Below, piece after piece: positions 7,806 through 16,420 of a DNA stretch of 64,000 nt. The notes beneath the pieces were generated by a model, which worked only from the letters and a program-made list of their open reading frames with translations, was not told the origin of the DNA and ran no database searches. Origin of the DNA: Saccharopolyspora shandongensis (lineage in GTDB: Bacteria > Actinomycetota > Actinomycetes > Mycobacteriales > Pseudonocardiaceae). The position numbers and the translations under genes are program-made. The stretch's first letter is position 1. Each line of letters begins with the position of its first letter. The stretch lies in assembly GCF_900106995.1 (NCBI RefSeq), contig NZ_FNOK01000020.1, positions 77,306 through 141,305 on the forward strand. The letters are read 5' to 3'.

Positions 7806-8618
7806 CTACTGACCGATCCCCTCCGTCGATGCCGACGGCAACCGGCGCGCCCGCTCGGACCGCAGCGACTCCACCGCGTCGGCGAACTCCGCGTAAGCCT
7901 CGCTCTCGCCGACGAACCGCCGGTACCGGCCCACCCGCAGCTCCACCGACTCGTACTCGCGCTCCAGCGCGTCGGCGGCCTGCTGGCACGAGGCCGACCG
8001 GTCGCGGTACTTGGCATGCCCGGCGAACGCCGCCGACACCGCCACCAGCAGGCACAACGCCACCGCGCCCCACTGGAATTCCACGGCGGACATCGATGCC
8101 GCCGTCGCGGTCGCGGCGACGATCGAGCCGCCGATGATCACCGTCTGCAGGCCGTTGTCCTTCCAGCGGTCCCGCCGGGCCTCGCCCCGGTAGCGCTCGA
8201 TGAGCTCCGGCAGCTGCGCCCGGTAGCGCTTGTGCGCCCCCAGCAGATCCCCAGGCCCCAGTTCGTCCAGCAGGTGCTCGCGGTGCGCGTACTCCAGCGT
8301 GCGTAGTTCTGATTCCACCGCGCGAACCTTAAAGTGCTGCTGGTAGACGAATTTCGCCGACACCGCCAGCGAGGCCAGCGCCAGCGCGAACACGATCGCG
8401 GCCGGCAGTGCGGACATCCATAACAACAGCGCGGCCGCAGCCGCGCCGATCAGCAACAGGGTTCCCGGCATCGCCCAGATCAGCAGCAGCCGCTGCACCA
8501 GCCGCGCCCGGTAGTGCTCCTCGGACCGCTGAGCGATCCGGCGTTCCCAGTCCGCCGGCCTGTCGTCCCCGGCGAGCACTCCACCGCCGACGATCCCGGC
8601 CGCATCCACTCGCTCCAT
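7806..8618 (-). CDS. DUF4231/SLATT-like membrane protein
   Basis: Predicted 270 residues. It has two pairs of transmembrane segments: about 48-90 (LLLIWAMPGTLLLIG..., ALPAAIVFALALASLAV) and about 150-195 (VIIGGSIVAATATAAS..., GAVALCLLVAVSAAF), each followed by a charged helical stretch ending in VELRVGRYRRF. This 2+2 layout with coiled linkers resembles DUF4231 proteins, which belong to the SLATT superfamily. SLATT proteins have been proposed as pore-forming effectors of nucleotide-signal immune systems. No cyclase, nuclease or sensor gene is next door, so a defence role here is speculative. ATG 8618 follows a GGAAGGA site; a GTG one codon upstream is also possible. Confidence 0.65.
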   Translation of the reverse strand: MERVDAAGIVGGGVLAGDDRPADWERRIAQRSEEHYRARLVQRLLLIWAMPGTLLLIGAAAAALLLWMSALPAAIVFALALASLAVSAKFVYQQHFKVRAVESELRTLEYAHREHLLDELGPGDLLGAHKRYRAQLPELIERYRGEARRDRWKDNGLQTVIIGGSIVAATATAASMSAVEFQWGAVALCLLVAVSAAFAGHAKYRDRSASCQQAADALEREYESVELRVGRYRRFVGESEAYAEFADAVESLRSERARRLPSASTEGIGQ

Positions 8619-8890
8619 CACATCGATCCTTCCAGCGCGTTAGTGCGATCGAAGTAGCTCCCGGAGCACCACGACAATCGGCCAGGAGGGTGATGATCCA
8701 TTCGGCCGAACGGTCCACTCCCGGATGTGCCGAGTGATCGTCGCTGAATTCGCACGATGCTGCACGATCGATAACGCGCATTAATAACAGCGAGTGCTGT
8801 CACGCCCAACGCCGTGGGCGATTTCCGAGACCTGCCGCTTTGACAGCGGCCCCGGCGCGCCGGTCGACCAGGGGTCGCGGAATGCGCGCG

Positions 8891-9478
8891 CTACGGGTGC
8901 GTCAGCTCGGCGTCCGCGGCGCGGTAGAACTGCTTCGGATCCACCGGTTTCCCGGCCACCTCGAGCTGGAAGTGCAAGTGCGGCCCGGTGGATTCGCCCC
9001 GATCTCCCATGGTCGCGATCTGCTGCCCGGCGCGCACCTGTTCCCCGACCTCGACGAAATCCTCGTCGATGTGGCCGTAAATCGAAACGACGTCGCTGCT
9101 GTGCGCAATTCGGATCCACATGCCGTATCCGGAAGCCGGGCCGGAATCGATGACGGTGCCCCGAGCGGCGGCGCGGATCGGCGTGCCGATGTCGTTGGCG
9201 ATGTCCACGCCGTTGTGCACGCTGCCCCAGCGGTCGCCGAAGCCGCTGCTGATCTCGCCTTCCGCCGGCGACACCCACGCATCGGCCGACTCGTCAGCTG
9301 GCGCGGGCTCGCCGGCCGATCGCGCGGCGAAGTAGGCGACATGGTCGGCCTCGGGCGCCGGAGGCTGCCGGTGGGCATCGTGCACAACCGGGGCGGCGAG
9401 GGCTCCTGCGGTGCAAAGCGCGCCGCCGAGGAGCAGGCCGGTCAACACGGCGGCCGCGGTCTTTTTTCGCATTGCCAT
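8891..9478 (-). CDS. Exported M23-family metallopeptidase
   Basis: Predicted 195-residue peptidoglycan endopeptidase of the LytM/M23 type. After a signal/anchor segment (MRKKTAAAVLTGLLLGGAL) and a linker comes the catalytic domain with the Zn-binding HNGVDIA and the HLHFQLE motif, plus YGHID. These are the H-x3-D and H-x-H signatures, so the enzyme should be active. It would cut cross-links in the cell wall outside the membrane. GGGAGGAG sits 10 nt upstream of ATG 9478, favouring it over a longer in-frame start at 9511. Confidence 0.9.
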   Translation of the reverse strand: MAMRKKTAAAVLTGLLLGGALCTAGALAAPVVHDAHRQPPAPEADHVAYFAARSAGEPAPADESADAWVSPAEGEISSGFGDRWGSVHNGVDIANDIGTPIRAAARGTVIDSGPASGYGMWIRIAHSSDVVSIYGHIDEDFVEVGEQVRAGQQIATMGDRGESTGPHLHFQLEVAGKPVDPKQFYRAADAELTHP

Positions 9479-9920
9479 TGCGCTTTCACTCCTCCCGCCG
9501 CCCGCTGTCATTCACGCGGCGGCCGGGCCGAATTCCGCACCTGGTCGCCGGTCATTCGAATCCGGCATGCGGTCGGTTCCGGGCAAGATTGGAGCCGAAC
9601 TGCGCTGGCAATGCATTTCGGAACTGGCTCAATGGCATGAAGTACGGCAATTCGCGGTGTCCCGCGCACAGGTGTCGGCGAATCCACCACAAGGAATCGC
9701 CACCGACACCGAGCGTCCACAGTGGTCGCAAGTACCGGTGAACGGCGCGCGGCCCGAACCCGAAGCCCCTTCACCCGACCACGGAGGGTGCCGGGCGCGT
9801 CCGTTCCGCCCCGTCACCTCCCCGGTCGGCACACCACCCGTCCGGCAGTCACTCGATCTAGTTAAGAAACGGGTCCGCGCGGCGGTGCGGGTAGCGACCC
9901 GGCCGCCGGGTGCGCGACAG
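9479..9920. other. Intergenic region upstream of the M23 gene
   Basis: About 440 bp without a convincing gene on either strand. It is less GC-rich than its surroundings near 9540-9700, consistent with promoter DNA for the minus-strand M23 gene. No RNA structure or repeat was recognised before the hairpin at 9921. Confidence 0.5.
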
Positions 9921-9950
9921 CGAGCCTCCCGGGCCTCCCCGGGAGGCTCG
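9921..9950 (-). terminator. Terminator hairpin after the YceI gene
   Basis: A perfect 13-bp inverted repeat (9921-9933 / 9938-9950) with a CCTC loop lies 8 bp beyond the stop of the minus-strand YceI gene. Confidence 0.8.
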
Positions 9951-9957
9951 CGCCCGG

Positions 9958-10500
9958 TCACTTCGGCTCGACGAACTGGACGTCGAGCTGGATCTTCACC
10001 ACGTCGCCGAGCAGCGCCTCGCCGGGGCCGAAGTTGATGCCGTAGTCGCGGCGGCGGATCTCGCCGTTGGCCTCGAAGCCGGCGTGCCGGCTGCCGTCGG
10101 GGAGGTCCTGCACGCCGCCGAACTCGACGTCGAAGGCGATCGGCCGGGTCACCTCGCCGATGGTCAGCTCCCCTTCGAGGGTCCAGTCCTCGCCTGCGCC
10201 GCTAAGCCGGGTGGAGCGGAAGGCCAGCGTCGGGCGCTTCGCGACGTCGAGCAGGTCGGGGGCGAGGACGTGCGCGTCGCGGTCGGCGTTGCCGGTGTCG
10301 ATGGACGCGACGGCGACTGTGGCGTTGATCGCGCTGCCGTCGAGCGTCCCGCCGACCACCAGCTCGGCGTCGATCTCGGCGAAGCGGCCCCGCACCTTCG
10401 ACACCCCCAGGTGGCGGATCGCGAAGCCGACCGAGGAGTGCAGCGGGTCCAGCTCCCAGCGGCCGGTCTTCAGGGGCAGTGCGGGCGTTTCAGTCGTCAT
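9958..10500 (-). CDS. YceI-family lipid-binding protein
   Basis: Predicted 180 residues with the YceI lipocalin-like fold signature: WELDPLHSSVGFAIRHLGVSKVRGRF at the start (given here in part as WELDPLHSSVGF), NADRDAHVL in the middle and FGPGEALLGDVV near the end. Family members bind long isoprenoid-type lipids in a beta-barrel. There is no signal peptide, so a cytoplasmic role is likely, as for many actinobacterial members. It is divergent from the XRE-MmyB regulator at 10602, which may control it. Confidence 0.85.
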   Translation of the reverse strand: MTTETPALPLKTGRWELDPLHSSVGFAIRHLGVSKVRGRFAEIDAELVVGGTLDGSAINATVAVASIDTGNADRDAHVLAPDLLDVAKRPTLAFRSTRLSGAGEDWTLEGELTIGEVTRPIAFDVEFGGVQDLPDGSRHAGFEANGEIRRRDYGINFGPGEALLGDVVKIQLDVQFVEPK

Positions 10501-10601
10501 GGCTCAAAGCCTGCCCGGCTCGCCGCCGCGGAGGGAGACCGTGCTGAGACTGTCCCTCCCAGGGCCACCCCCGGCACGCCACAAGCAGGTAGGTTCCGGT
10601 C

Positions 10602-11456
10602 GTGCGCGACAACGAGTTCGGGGCCTTCCTGCGCGCCCGCCGGGAGGCCATCACGCCAGCCGAGGTGGGCCTGCCCACCGGGCCCCGCCGGCGGACGCCC
10701 GGGCTGCGGCGCGCCGAACTGGCCACGATCGCCGGGATCAGCGTCGAATACCTCACCAGGCTGGAGCAGGGCCGGGACCGCCACCCGTCCCCCGAGGTGC
10801 TGGGCGCCATCGTCGACGCCCTGCGGCTGTCCGCCGAGGAGCGCGAGCAGCTGTGGCTGATCCTCGGCCTCGACAAGCCGACCGCGCTGTGCCCGCGGGT
10901 GGCCGAGCCGCCCGGCCAGGCTGTGCGCCCGAGCGTGCAGGCGATCCTCGACCGGCTCGAACCCGGCCCGGCGCTGGTGATCAACCGGGTCGGCGACGTG
11001 CTCGCGTGCACCGGCGGCTACCGGCGGCTGGCGGGACCGCTCGGCGTCCTGGACGCCGATCCGCCGAACCTGCTGCGCTACGTGTTCGCCGACGACCGCG
11101 CCCGCACCGCGCATCCCGAGTGGGCGCGCATCGCCGACGGCCGCGCCAACTTCCTGAAGCACGGGTTCCGCTCCGACGACCCGCACTCCGCGGGCCTCGT
11201 CGCGGAGCTGACCGACGCCGCGGGGGCGTCCTTCACCAGCCGGTTCGAGACGCCTCCCGTCGTGCTCCAACGCACCGGCGCGGAGCGCTGGGTGCACCCC
11301 GAGGTCGGCGAGCTGCTGCTGGACTTCGAGATCGTGGAACTGCCGGACGTCGACCAGCGGATGATCATCTATCTACCGGGCGACGAAGCGACCTCCGCGG
11401 CGCTCGACCGCCTCGACGGCCGCCAGCCCGGCGCCCTCCGGGCGGTCTCCGGCTGA
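10602..11456 (+). CDS. XRE-family regulator with MmyB-type ligand-binding domain
   Basis: Predicted 284 residues. The N-terminal Cro/C1 helix-turn-helix (about 8-85) includes TPGLRRAELATIAGISVEYL and TRLEQGRDRHPSPEVL. The rest is an MmyB-like PAS-related domain (about 105-280) with ALVINRVGDVLA and LLRYVFADDRAR. Such regulators bind fatty-acid-like ligands in some structures and often control a divergent oxidoreductase or small enzyme; here the divergent gene encodes a YceI protein. The GTG start has no clear Shine-Dalgarno but is preceded by TAGGTT six bases upstream, so the message may be leaderless. Confidence 0.88.
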   Translation: MRDNEFGAFLRARREAITPAEVGLPTGPRRRTPGLRRAELATIAGISVEYLTRLEQGRDRHPSPEVLGAIVDALRLSAEEREQLWLILGLDKPTALCPRVAEPPGQAVRPSVQAILDRLEPGPALVINRVGDVLACTGGYRRLAGPLGVLDADPPNLLRYVFADDRARTAHPEWARIADGRANFLKHGFRSDDPHSAGLVAELTDAAGASFTSRFETPPVVLQRTGAERWVHPEVGELLLDFEIVELPDVDQRMIIYLPGDEATSAALDRLDGRQPGALRAVSG

Positions 11457-11461
11457 CCCGC

Positions 11462-11563
11462 TCGCGAGCGCTGAATCCGCCTCTTACCGGACTCGGCACT
11501 CACGACTGCACGCCCCGAGTCGTGAGCGCTGAATCCGCCTCTAACCGGACTCGGCACTCACGA
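11462..11563. repeat. Tandem pair of long intergenic hairpins
   Basis: Two near-identical copies (11462-11505 and 11520-11563, 58-bp period) each fold into an 18-bp stem with an 8-nt loop (CCTCTTAC or CCTCTAAC). The stem mismatches are C/T or A/G, so they remain G-U pairs in RNA. Outer ends read TCGTGAGC/CACTCACGA (first copy TCGCGAGC). They lie between convergent genes; the last right arm overlaps the TetR stop codon. Likely bidirectional terminators belonging to the dispersed family seen at 14477, 17110 and 26419. Confidence 0.8.
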
Positions 11564-12202
11564 GTGCCACTCGCTCGGCGACAGCGTTAGGGCGCCCGGG
11601 ATCGCGGCGAACGCACGCCGGGCGCAGTCGACCAGGTCGTCGCGGGTGTGCGAATCCTCCCGCGCCAGCCACATCTCCAGCGCACGGTGGAACGCGGCGA
11701 CCAGCAGGTCCATCACCAGGCGGGCGCGCACGTCGGCCTGATCGGGCAGCCCGAAGCGGCGGTGCAGGGTCTCCATCGCGGAACGGGTGGTCCGGGCGCA
11801 GAACTGCAGGCCGTGCGCGTCGATCGACGGCTTCGCGGCGGCCAGGCTCCTGCTGAGCCGCACCCGCTCCGCCCAGCCGTCGTCGGGCATCCGCCGCAGG
11901 GACGCGAGCACCGCGTCCTGCGCGACCTCCAGCAGCGGGCGGTCGTCCGGCTCGCGGGTTTCCAGATCGGCCAGGAACTCCGTCCAGAGGTCTTCGGTCG
12001 GCGCCAGCACCACGTCTTCCTTGCAGCCGAAGTAGCGGAAGAACGTGGTCTTGGAGACCTCGACCGCCTCGCACAGCTCGTCGACCGTCGTGGCGTCGAA
12101 GCCCTGCTCGGTGAACTTCGCCAGGGCGGTGTCGATCATCGCCTGCCGGGTGCGCAGCTTCTTGCGCTCGCGCAGCGAGACGGGGCGGGACGGGGCGCTC
12201 AT
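11558..12202 (-). CDS. TetR/AcrR-family repressor
   Basis: Predicted 214 residues. The N-terminal TetR helix-turn-helix spans about 15-60 (RQAMIDTALAKFTEQGFDA, then TTVDELCEAVEVSKTTFFRYF). The C-terminal ligand domain is of the MftR/SACE_7040 type by appearance. It is divergent from a quinone-oxidoreductase-like gene with a palindromic operator between them, so it probably represses that gene and itself. Its stop codon lies inside a hairpin repeat. Confidence 0.9.
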   Translation of the reverse strand: MSAPSRPVSLRERKKLRTRQAMIDTALAKFTEQGFDATTVDELCEAVEVSKTTFFRYFGCKEDVVLAPTEDLWTEFLADLETREPDDRPLLEVAQDAVLASLRRMPDDGWAERVRLSRSLAAAKPSIDAHGLQFCARTTRSAMETLHRRFGLPDQADVRARLVMDLLVAAFHRALEMWLAREDSHTRDDLVDCARRAFAAIPGALTLSPSEWHS

Positions 12203-12239
12203 CGCGGACAGATTACCCGAGCCCTAGTGCGACTCAGAA

Positions 12240-12269
12240 ACTTATGGTACTCAGTTACATAAGTTACTG
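12240..12269. promoter_or_regulatory. TetR operator between divergent tetR and MDR genes
   Basis: The AT-rich divergent promoter region carries an 18-bp imperfect palindrome, CAGTTACATAAGTTACTG (12252-12269), and an overlapping pair ACTTATG (12240-12246) / CATAAGT (12258-12264). Size, symmetry and position fit a TetR dimer site controlling both genes. Confidence 0.65.
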
Positions 12270-12291
12270 AATCACTTTCATGCGAGGAACC

Positions 12292-13218
12292 ATGCGCGCA
12301 CTGCTCGTCGACCGCTCGGCACCCGGCGGCCTCCGCCTCGGCCAGGCCCCGGACCCCGCTCCCGCGCCGAACCAGGCGCTGGTGCGGGTCACGGCGACCT
12401 CCCTGAACTACGGCGAAGTGCGGCACATCATCGAGGAATCCCCGGACGGCAGCGTCCTCGGCTGGGACGCGGCGGGAGTCGTCGAGCGCGCGGCGGCCGA
12501 CGGCTCCGGCCCGGCCGAAGGCACGCCGGTCGTCACCCTGGCCCCGGACGGCGCGTGGGCCGAACTCCGAGCCGTCGACACCCACCGGATCGGCACCGTC
12601 CCGCAGGGCGCCGACCCCGGCGCGATCAGCACCGTTCCGGTAGCCGGCGCGAGCGCGTTGCGCGCGCTGCACCGGATGGGCCCGATCCTCGGCAAGCGAG
12701 TGCTGGTCACCGGCGCCACCGGCGGGACCGGGCGATACGCCGTGCAGCTGGCGCGGATGGGCGGCGCGCACGTCACCGCGTCCACCGGGAATCCGGCCGC
12801 GCACGGCGACGGGTTGCGCGCGCTCGGCGCGCACGAGGTGGTGTCCGACCCGGCCGAATCGGCCACAGTGGACGGTGTGGTCGACCTGGTCGGCGGCGGG
12901 CAGCTGGTGGCCGCCCACGACCGGCTCGCCGAGGGCGGCACGCTGGTGGCGGTCGGGCACCTCACCGGCGAGGGCGAGAACTTCCCGTTCGGCGCGCTCT
13001 TCGGCGCTCCGGAGCGGCACGACCGCACGATCGCCACGTTCTTCCTGCTCCGCTGCACCGGCCTGGCGCCGGACCTGACCTGGCTGGCCGAGCGCATCGC
13101 GACCGGCGATCTCGACCCGCAGGTGTCCTGGCGCGGCGCCTGGGACCGCGCCCCGGAAGCGATCGAGGCGCTGCTCGGCCGGACCCTGCACGGCAAGGCG
13201 GTCCTCGAAATCGGCTGA
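12292..13218 (+). CDS. MDR-family NAD(P)H:quinone oxidoreductase-like protein
   Basis: Predicted 308 residues of the zinc-independent medium-chain dehydrogenase/reductase family. It has the GroES-like N-terminal half ([10 protein letters not shown] near residue 37, GWDAAGVVE near 61) and a Rossmann half with [20 protein letters not shown] (about 138-157). The Zn-binding Cys/His set of alcohol dehydrogenases is absent, so NADPH-dependent reduction of a quinone or enone is likely. ATG 12292 has GAGGA (12284-12288) upstream. Divergent TetR control is expected. Confidence 0.88.
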   Translation: MRALLVDRSAPGGLRLGQAPDPAPAPNQALVRVTATSLNYGEVRHIIEESPDGSVLGWDAAGVVERAAADGSGPAEGTPVVTLAPDGAWAELRAVDTHRIGTVPQGADPGAISTVPVAGASALRALHRMGPILGKRVLVTGATGGTGRYAVQLARMGGAHVTASTGNPAAHGDGLRALGAHEVVSDPAESATVDGVVDLVGGGQLVAAHDRLAEGGTLVAVGHLTGEGENFPFGALFGAPERHDRTIATFFLLRCTGLAPDLTWLAERIATGDLDPQVSWRGAWDRAPEAIEALLGRTLHGKAVLEIG

Positions 13219-13238
13219 GGACCACGTAAGTTCGTTGC

Positions 13239-14417
13239 ATGGCAAGGAAGATCGTGGTTATCGGGGCGGGCATCGTCGGGGCGTCGATCGCGGCGCAGCT
13301 GCCTGAGGACGTGTCGGTGACGGTGCTCGACCAGGGCCCGTCCGGTCGGCTGCGGGGTTCGACCGGGCACGCGCCCGGTTACGTGGGCCTGCTCAACGAA
13401 GTACCGGTGTTGACCGAGCTGGCGCGGGCGAGCGCCGAGCTGTACGACGACCTCGAACTCGACGGCGTGCAGGGCTTCGACCGGGTCGGCGGCGTAGAGG
13501 TCGCCAGCACGCCGGAAACCGCCGCCAAGCTGGAAGAACGGGCGGAACTGGCGGTGCGGGCCGGACTTCCGCACCGGCTGCTCGACGCCGCCGGGACCGC
13601 GGCACTGGCGCCGGATCTGATCGATCCGGCCCAGTGCCTCGCCGGCCTGCACTACGCCCAGGACGGCACCGCGCGTGCCGGTGTCATCACCGGGGCGTTG
13701 CGGAAGCGCAGCCGCGCCCGGTTCGTCGACGACGCCGCGGTCGTCGGCATCGAGCTCCGCGGCAACCGCGTGTCGGCGGTGCGGACCGCGACGGAGTCGT
13801 TCCCGGCGGACGACGTCGTGCTGGCCTCCGGCATCTGGGGTTCGCTGGTGGCGTCGCTGGTGGACCAGCGGATTCCGCTGACGCCCGTCGCGCATCCCTA
13901 CGTCTACGGCCCGAAGCGGGCGGAATCCGCGGCGCGGACGCCGTTCGTGCGCTGGCCCGAGCAGCACGTCTACGCGCGCGACCACGGCGATCGCTTCGGC
14001 CTCGGCACCTACGACCACGCCCCGCAGCCGGTCCCGCTCGACAGGCTCGGCCGGACCGCGGAACAGCCGTGGCCCGGCGAGCTGTTCGACGATGCCGTCG
14101 GACGCGCGATGGCACTGCTGCCGGAGGCGAACCGCTTCCCCATCGCCGAGCGGCTCAACGGGGTGTTCTCGATGACGCCCGACAACCTCCCGCTCCTCGG
14201 CGCCTTCCCGGACATCACCGGGCTCTGGTCGGCGGTGGCGATCTGGGTGACCAGCGCCGGCGGCGCGGCGCGCGGCCTGGTGGAGCTCATGTGCGACAAG
14301 CCGTCGAGCTTCCCCGACGTGGACCGCCTCCGCCCGGACCGCTTCGCCGGCCAGGACCCGGCGGACCTCGAAGCCCGAGCGCTGCGGCTGTACCGCGACA
14401 TCTACGCCAGCCTGTGA
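13239..14417 (+). CDS. FAD-dependent oxidoreductase, dimethylglycine/sarcosine-oxidase-like
   Basis: Predicted 392 residues of the DAO family. The FAD-binding VIGAGIVGASIAAQL is at about 6-20. STGHAPGYVG near residue 45 matches the SxHAPG motif in which dimethylglycine oxidase attaches FAD covalently to His. The C-terminal MTPDNLPLLG and WVTSAGGAARGLVELM also follow that enzyme. Full dimethylglycine oxidase has a further ~400-residue folate-binding GcvT half, which is missing here; the gene ends cleanly before a terminator, so this is a stand-alone flavin domain, not a truncation. Substrate is probably an N-methylated amine or amino acid. It starts 20 bp after the MDR gene and may share its transcript. 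Confidence 0.8.
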   Translation: MARKIVVIGAGIVGASIAAQLPEDVSVTVLDQGPSGRLRGSTGHAPGYVGLLNEVPVLTELARASAELYDDLELDGVQGFDRVGGVEVASTPETAAKLEERAELAVRAGLPHRLLDAAGTAALAPDLIDPAQCLAGLHYAQDGTARAGVITGALRKRSRARFVDDAAVVGIELRGNRVSAVRTATESFPADDVVLASGIWGSLVASLVDQRIPLTPVAHPYVYGPKRAESAARTPFVRWPEQHVYARDHGDRFGLGTYDHAPQPVPLDRLGRTAEQPWPGELFDDAVGRAMALLPEANRFPIAERLNGVFSMTPDNLPLLGAFPDITGLWSAVAIWVTSAGGAARGLVELMCDKPSSFPDVDRLRPDRFAGQDPADLEARALRLYRDIYASL

Positions 14418-14419
14418 GT

Positions 14420-14461
14420 CGTGTGTGTTTTGTGCTGCTATGGCAGCACAAAACACACACG
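14420..14461. terminator. Perfect 19-bp hairpin after the flavoprotein gene
   Basis: Arms 14420-14438 and 14443-14461 are perfectly complementary with loop TATG; the apex reads GCTATGGC, the reverse complement of the GCCATAGC apex in the next hairpin. It begins 3 bp after the flavoprotein stop. Confidence 0.85.
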
Positions 14462-14476
14462 GGCCCCCGCACCGGC

Positions 14477-14520
14477 TCGTGAGCACTTCGGGCTGCCATA
14501 GCGGCCCGAAGTGCTCACGA
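14477..14520. repeat. Dispersed hairpin element, convergent terminator for leuA
   Basis: An 18-bp stem (14477-14494 / 14503-14520, one G-U position) with loop GCCATAGC and outer ends TCGTGAGCACTT / AAGTGCTCACGA. It lies 9 bp beyond the leuA stop and shares ends and apex with the elements at 17110 and 26419. Confidence 0.85.
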
Positions 14521-14529
14521 TGCAAGGCT

Positions 14530-16245
14530 TCAACCCGCGGCGGTCATCACGGCGCGCAAGCTCGACGCGATGACCGAGACATCGATCCCGACCGCCCACG
14601 CGGTGCCCTCCGCCGTGCGGTACTCCAGGTACGTCGCGGCGCGCGCCGCGCGTCCCGGCTCGATCGACTGCTGGACGAGGTTCACGATGTCCACCGTCCG
14701 ATCGTGCTCCTCCAGCACCTGCACCAGCGCGGACACGGCACCTTCCGCGGTCACCTCGTGCGTCGTGGCCTCGCCGCCGATCTCCAGCGTCGCGGTCAGT
14801 CGGTCACCCGACGGCCCGTGGCCCACCGACCAGCCCGTCAGCGCGATCGACGGATCCGGGTTCTCCAGGTAGGTCGCGGAGAACAGCTTCCACAGCGTGG
14901 CCGCGTCCGCCTCCGCTCCGGTCCCGTCGGTGTGCCGCTGGACCACTTGCGCGAATTCCGCCTGCAACCCGCGCGGCAGGTCCAGCCCGTGCTCGGTCTG
15001 CATGAGGTAGGCGATGCCGCCCTTGCCGGACTGGCTGTTCACCCGGATCACCGCCTCGTAGTCCCGGCCGACGTCGTGCGGATCGATCGGCAGGTACGGA
15101 ACCTCCCAGCGCACCTGGGATTCCGGGACTCCGCTCTCCCGCGCGCCCAGCGCGTGCCGCTGGAACCCCTTCCGGATCGCGTCCTGGTGCGTCCCCGAGA
15201 ACGCGGTGTAGACGTACTCGCCGACGTACGGGTGCCGTTCGTGGACGCCCATCCGGTTGCAGTGCACGACGGTGTCCCGGACCGAATCGATGTCCGACAG
15301 GTCGATCATCGGGTCGACGCCCTGCGAGTACAGGTTCAACGCGAGCGTGATCAGGTCGACGTTCCCGGTCCGCTCGCCGTTGCCGAACAGGCAGCCCTCG
15401 ACGCGCTGCGCACCGGCGAGCACCGCCAGCTCCGCGCACGCGACCCCGGTGCCCCGGTCGTTGTGCGGGTGCACCGACAGGATCACGTCGTCGCGCCGGT
15501 CGAGGTTGCCGCTCAGGTGCTCGATCTGGTCGGCGTACACGTTCGGCGTCGCGACCTCGACCGTCGCGGGCAGGTTGATGATCACCGGGCGGTCGGCGCT
15601 CGCGTCCCACAGGTCGATCATCATGTTGCAGACCTCGATCGCGAAGTCCGGCTCGGTCAGGTTGAAGACCTCCGGGGAGAACTCGTACCGGATCCCCGGC
15701 CGGTCCCCACCGCAGCGGAGCACGTCCTCGCCGGCCTTCCGGATCAGCTCGCGCAGGTCGTCCCGGCCGGCGCGCAGCACCGCGTCCCGCCACAGCGGCG
15801 CGGTCGGGGTGTACATGTGAACGACGACCCGGTCCAGACCGGCGATCGATTCGAAGGTGCGCTCGATCAGATCCCGGCGAGCCGGGGTGAACACCGCGAC
15901 GGTGACGTCGTCCGGCACCAGGTCCGCTTCCGCCAGCAGCCGGACGAAATCGAAGTCGGTCTGGGACGCGGACGGATATCCGACCTCGATCTCCTTGTAC
16001 CCGATCGAGAGCATCATCTCGTAGAAGCGCCGCTTGCGCGCCGGATCCATCGGTTCGGCCAGCGCCTGGTTGCCGTCGCGCAGGTCGACGGGAACCCACA
16101 GCGGCGCCTGCGTGATGCGGTTCCGCGGCCAGGTCCGGTCGATCTCGGGGACGGCGACGCGGTCGAACGCGCTCCGGTAGCGGTGGTGGGGCATTCCCGA
16201 CGGCTGCTGCGGGTTCCAGCGCGCGGGGATGTGGTGGGAGGTCAT
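14530..16245 (-). CDS. leuA: 2-isopropylmalate synthase
   Basis: Condenses acetyl-CoA with 2-ketoisovalerate, the committed step of leucine synthesis. The 571-residue protein is of the long actinobacterial type. The TIM-barrel catalytic domain has [13 protein letters not shown] (about 54-66), YTPTAPLW, the metal/substrate motif [10 protein letters not shown] and the [11 protein letters not shown] signature. The C-terminal LeuA regulatory domain (about 430-565) provides leucine feedback. ATG 16245 follows GGAAGG by 5 nt. It is alone in its operon and divergent from the GntR gene. The leader contains an 11-bp inverted repeat that could act in attenuation. Confidence 0.96.
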   Translation of the reverse strand: MTSHHIPARWNPQQPSGMPHHRYRSAFDRVAVPEIDRTWPRNRITQAPLWVPVDLRDGNQALAEPMDPARKRRFYEMMLSIGYKEIEVGYPSASQTDFDFVRLLAEADLVPDDVTVAVFTPARRDLIERTFESIAGLDRVVVHMYTPTAPLWRDAVLRAGRDDLRELIRKAGEDVLRCGGDRPGIRYEFSPEVFNLTEPDFAIEVCNMMIDLWDASADRPVIINLPATVEVATPNVYADQIEHLSGNLDRRDDVILSVHPHNDRGTGVACAELAVLAGAQRVEGCLFGNGERTGNVDLITLALNLYSQGVDPMIDLSDIDSVRDTVVHCNRMGVHERHPYVGEYVYTAFSGTHQDAIRKGFQRHALGARESGVPESQVRWEVPYLPIDPHDVGRDYEAVIRVNSQSGKGGIAYLMQTEHGLDLPRGLQAEFAQVVQRHTDGTGAEADAATLWKLFSATYLENPDPSIALTGWSVGHGPSGDRLTATLEIGGEATTHEVTAEGAVSALVQVLEEHDRTVDIVNLVQQSIEPGRAARAATYLEYRTAEGTAWAVGIDVSVIASSLRAVMTAAG

Positions 16246-16293
16246 GTCTGCCTTCCGGGTTCGGACGGTCTCCACCGGCGCGCGGCAACACCC

Positions 16294-16331
16294 CGCGACA
16301 GGGGGCGCCGGTCCGGTCAGCCCCTGTCGCG
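16294..16331 (-). promoter_or_regulatory. Inverted repeat in the leuA leader
   Basis: CGCGACAGGGG (16294-16304) and CCCCTGTCGCG (16321-16331) are perfectly complementary across a 16-nt loop, about 50 nt upstream of leuA. It could be a leader hairpin or a protein-binding site. I see no leucine-rich leader peptide and no T-box features. Confidence 0.45.
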
Positions 16332-16381
16332 GCCGCTAAGGCCGCGAGCTCCCAACCACATGACAGGCAACGTACAATACG

Positions 16382-16402
16382 TCAGGTCCTCAGACAACCT
16401 GA
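16382..16402. promoter_or_regulatory. GntR operator candidate
   Basis: TCAGGT (16382-16387) and ACCTGA (16397-16402) flank 9 bp in the promoter of the GntR gene, downstream of a TACAAT -10-like hexamer. The position suits autorepression. Confidence 0.5.
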
Positions 16403-16420
16403 TAATTCGGGAGGCTGTTC

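Noticed and set aside
16246-16420. T-box or leucine attenuator for leuA
   Set aside because: No T-box motif, specifier loop or leader peptide rich in Leu codons was visible; only a hairpin is reported.
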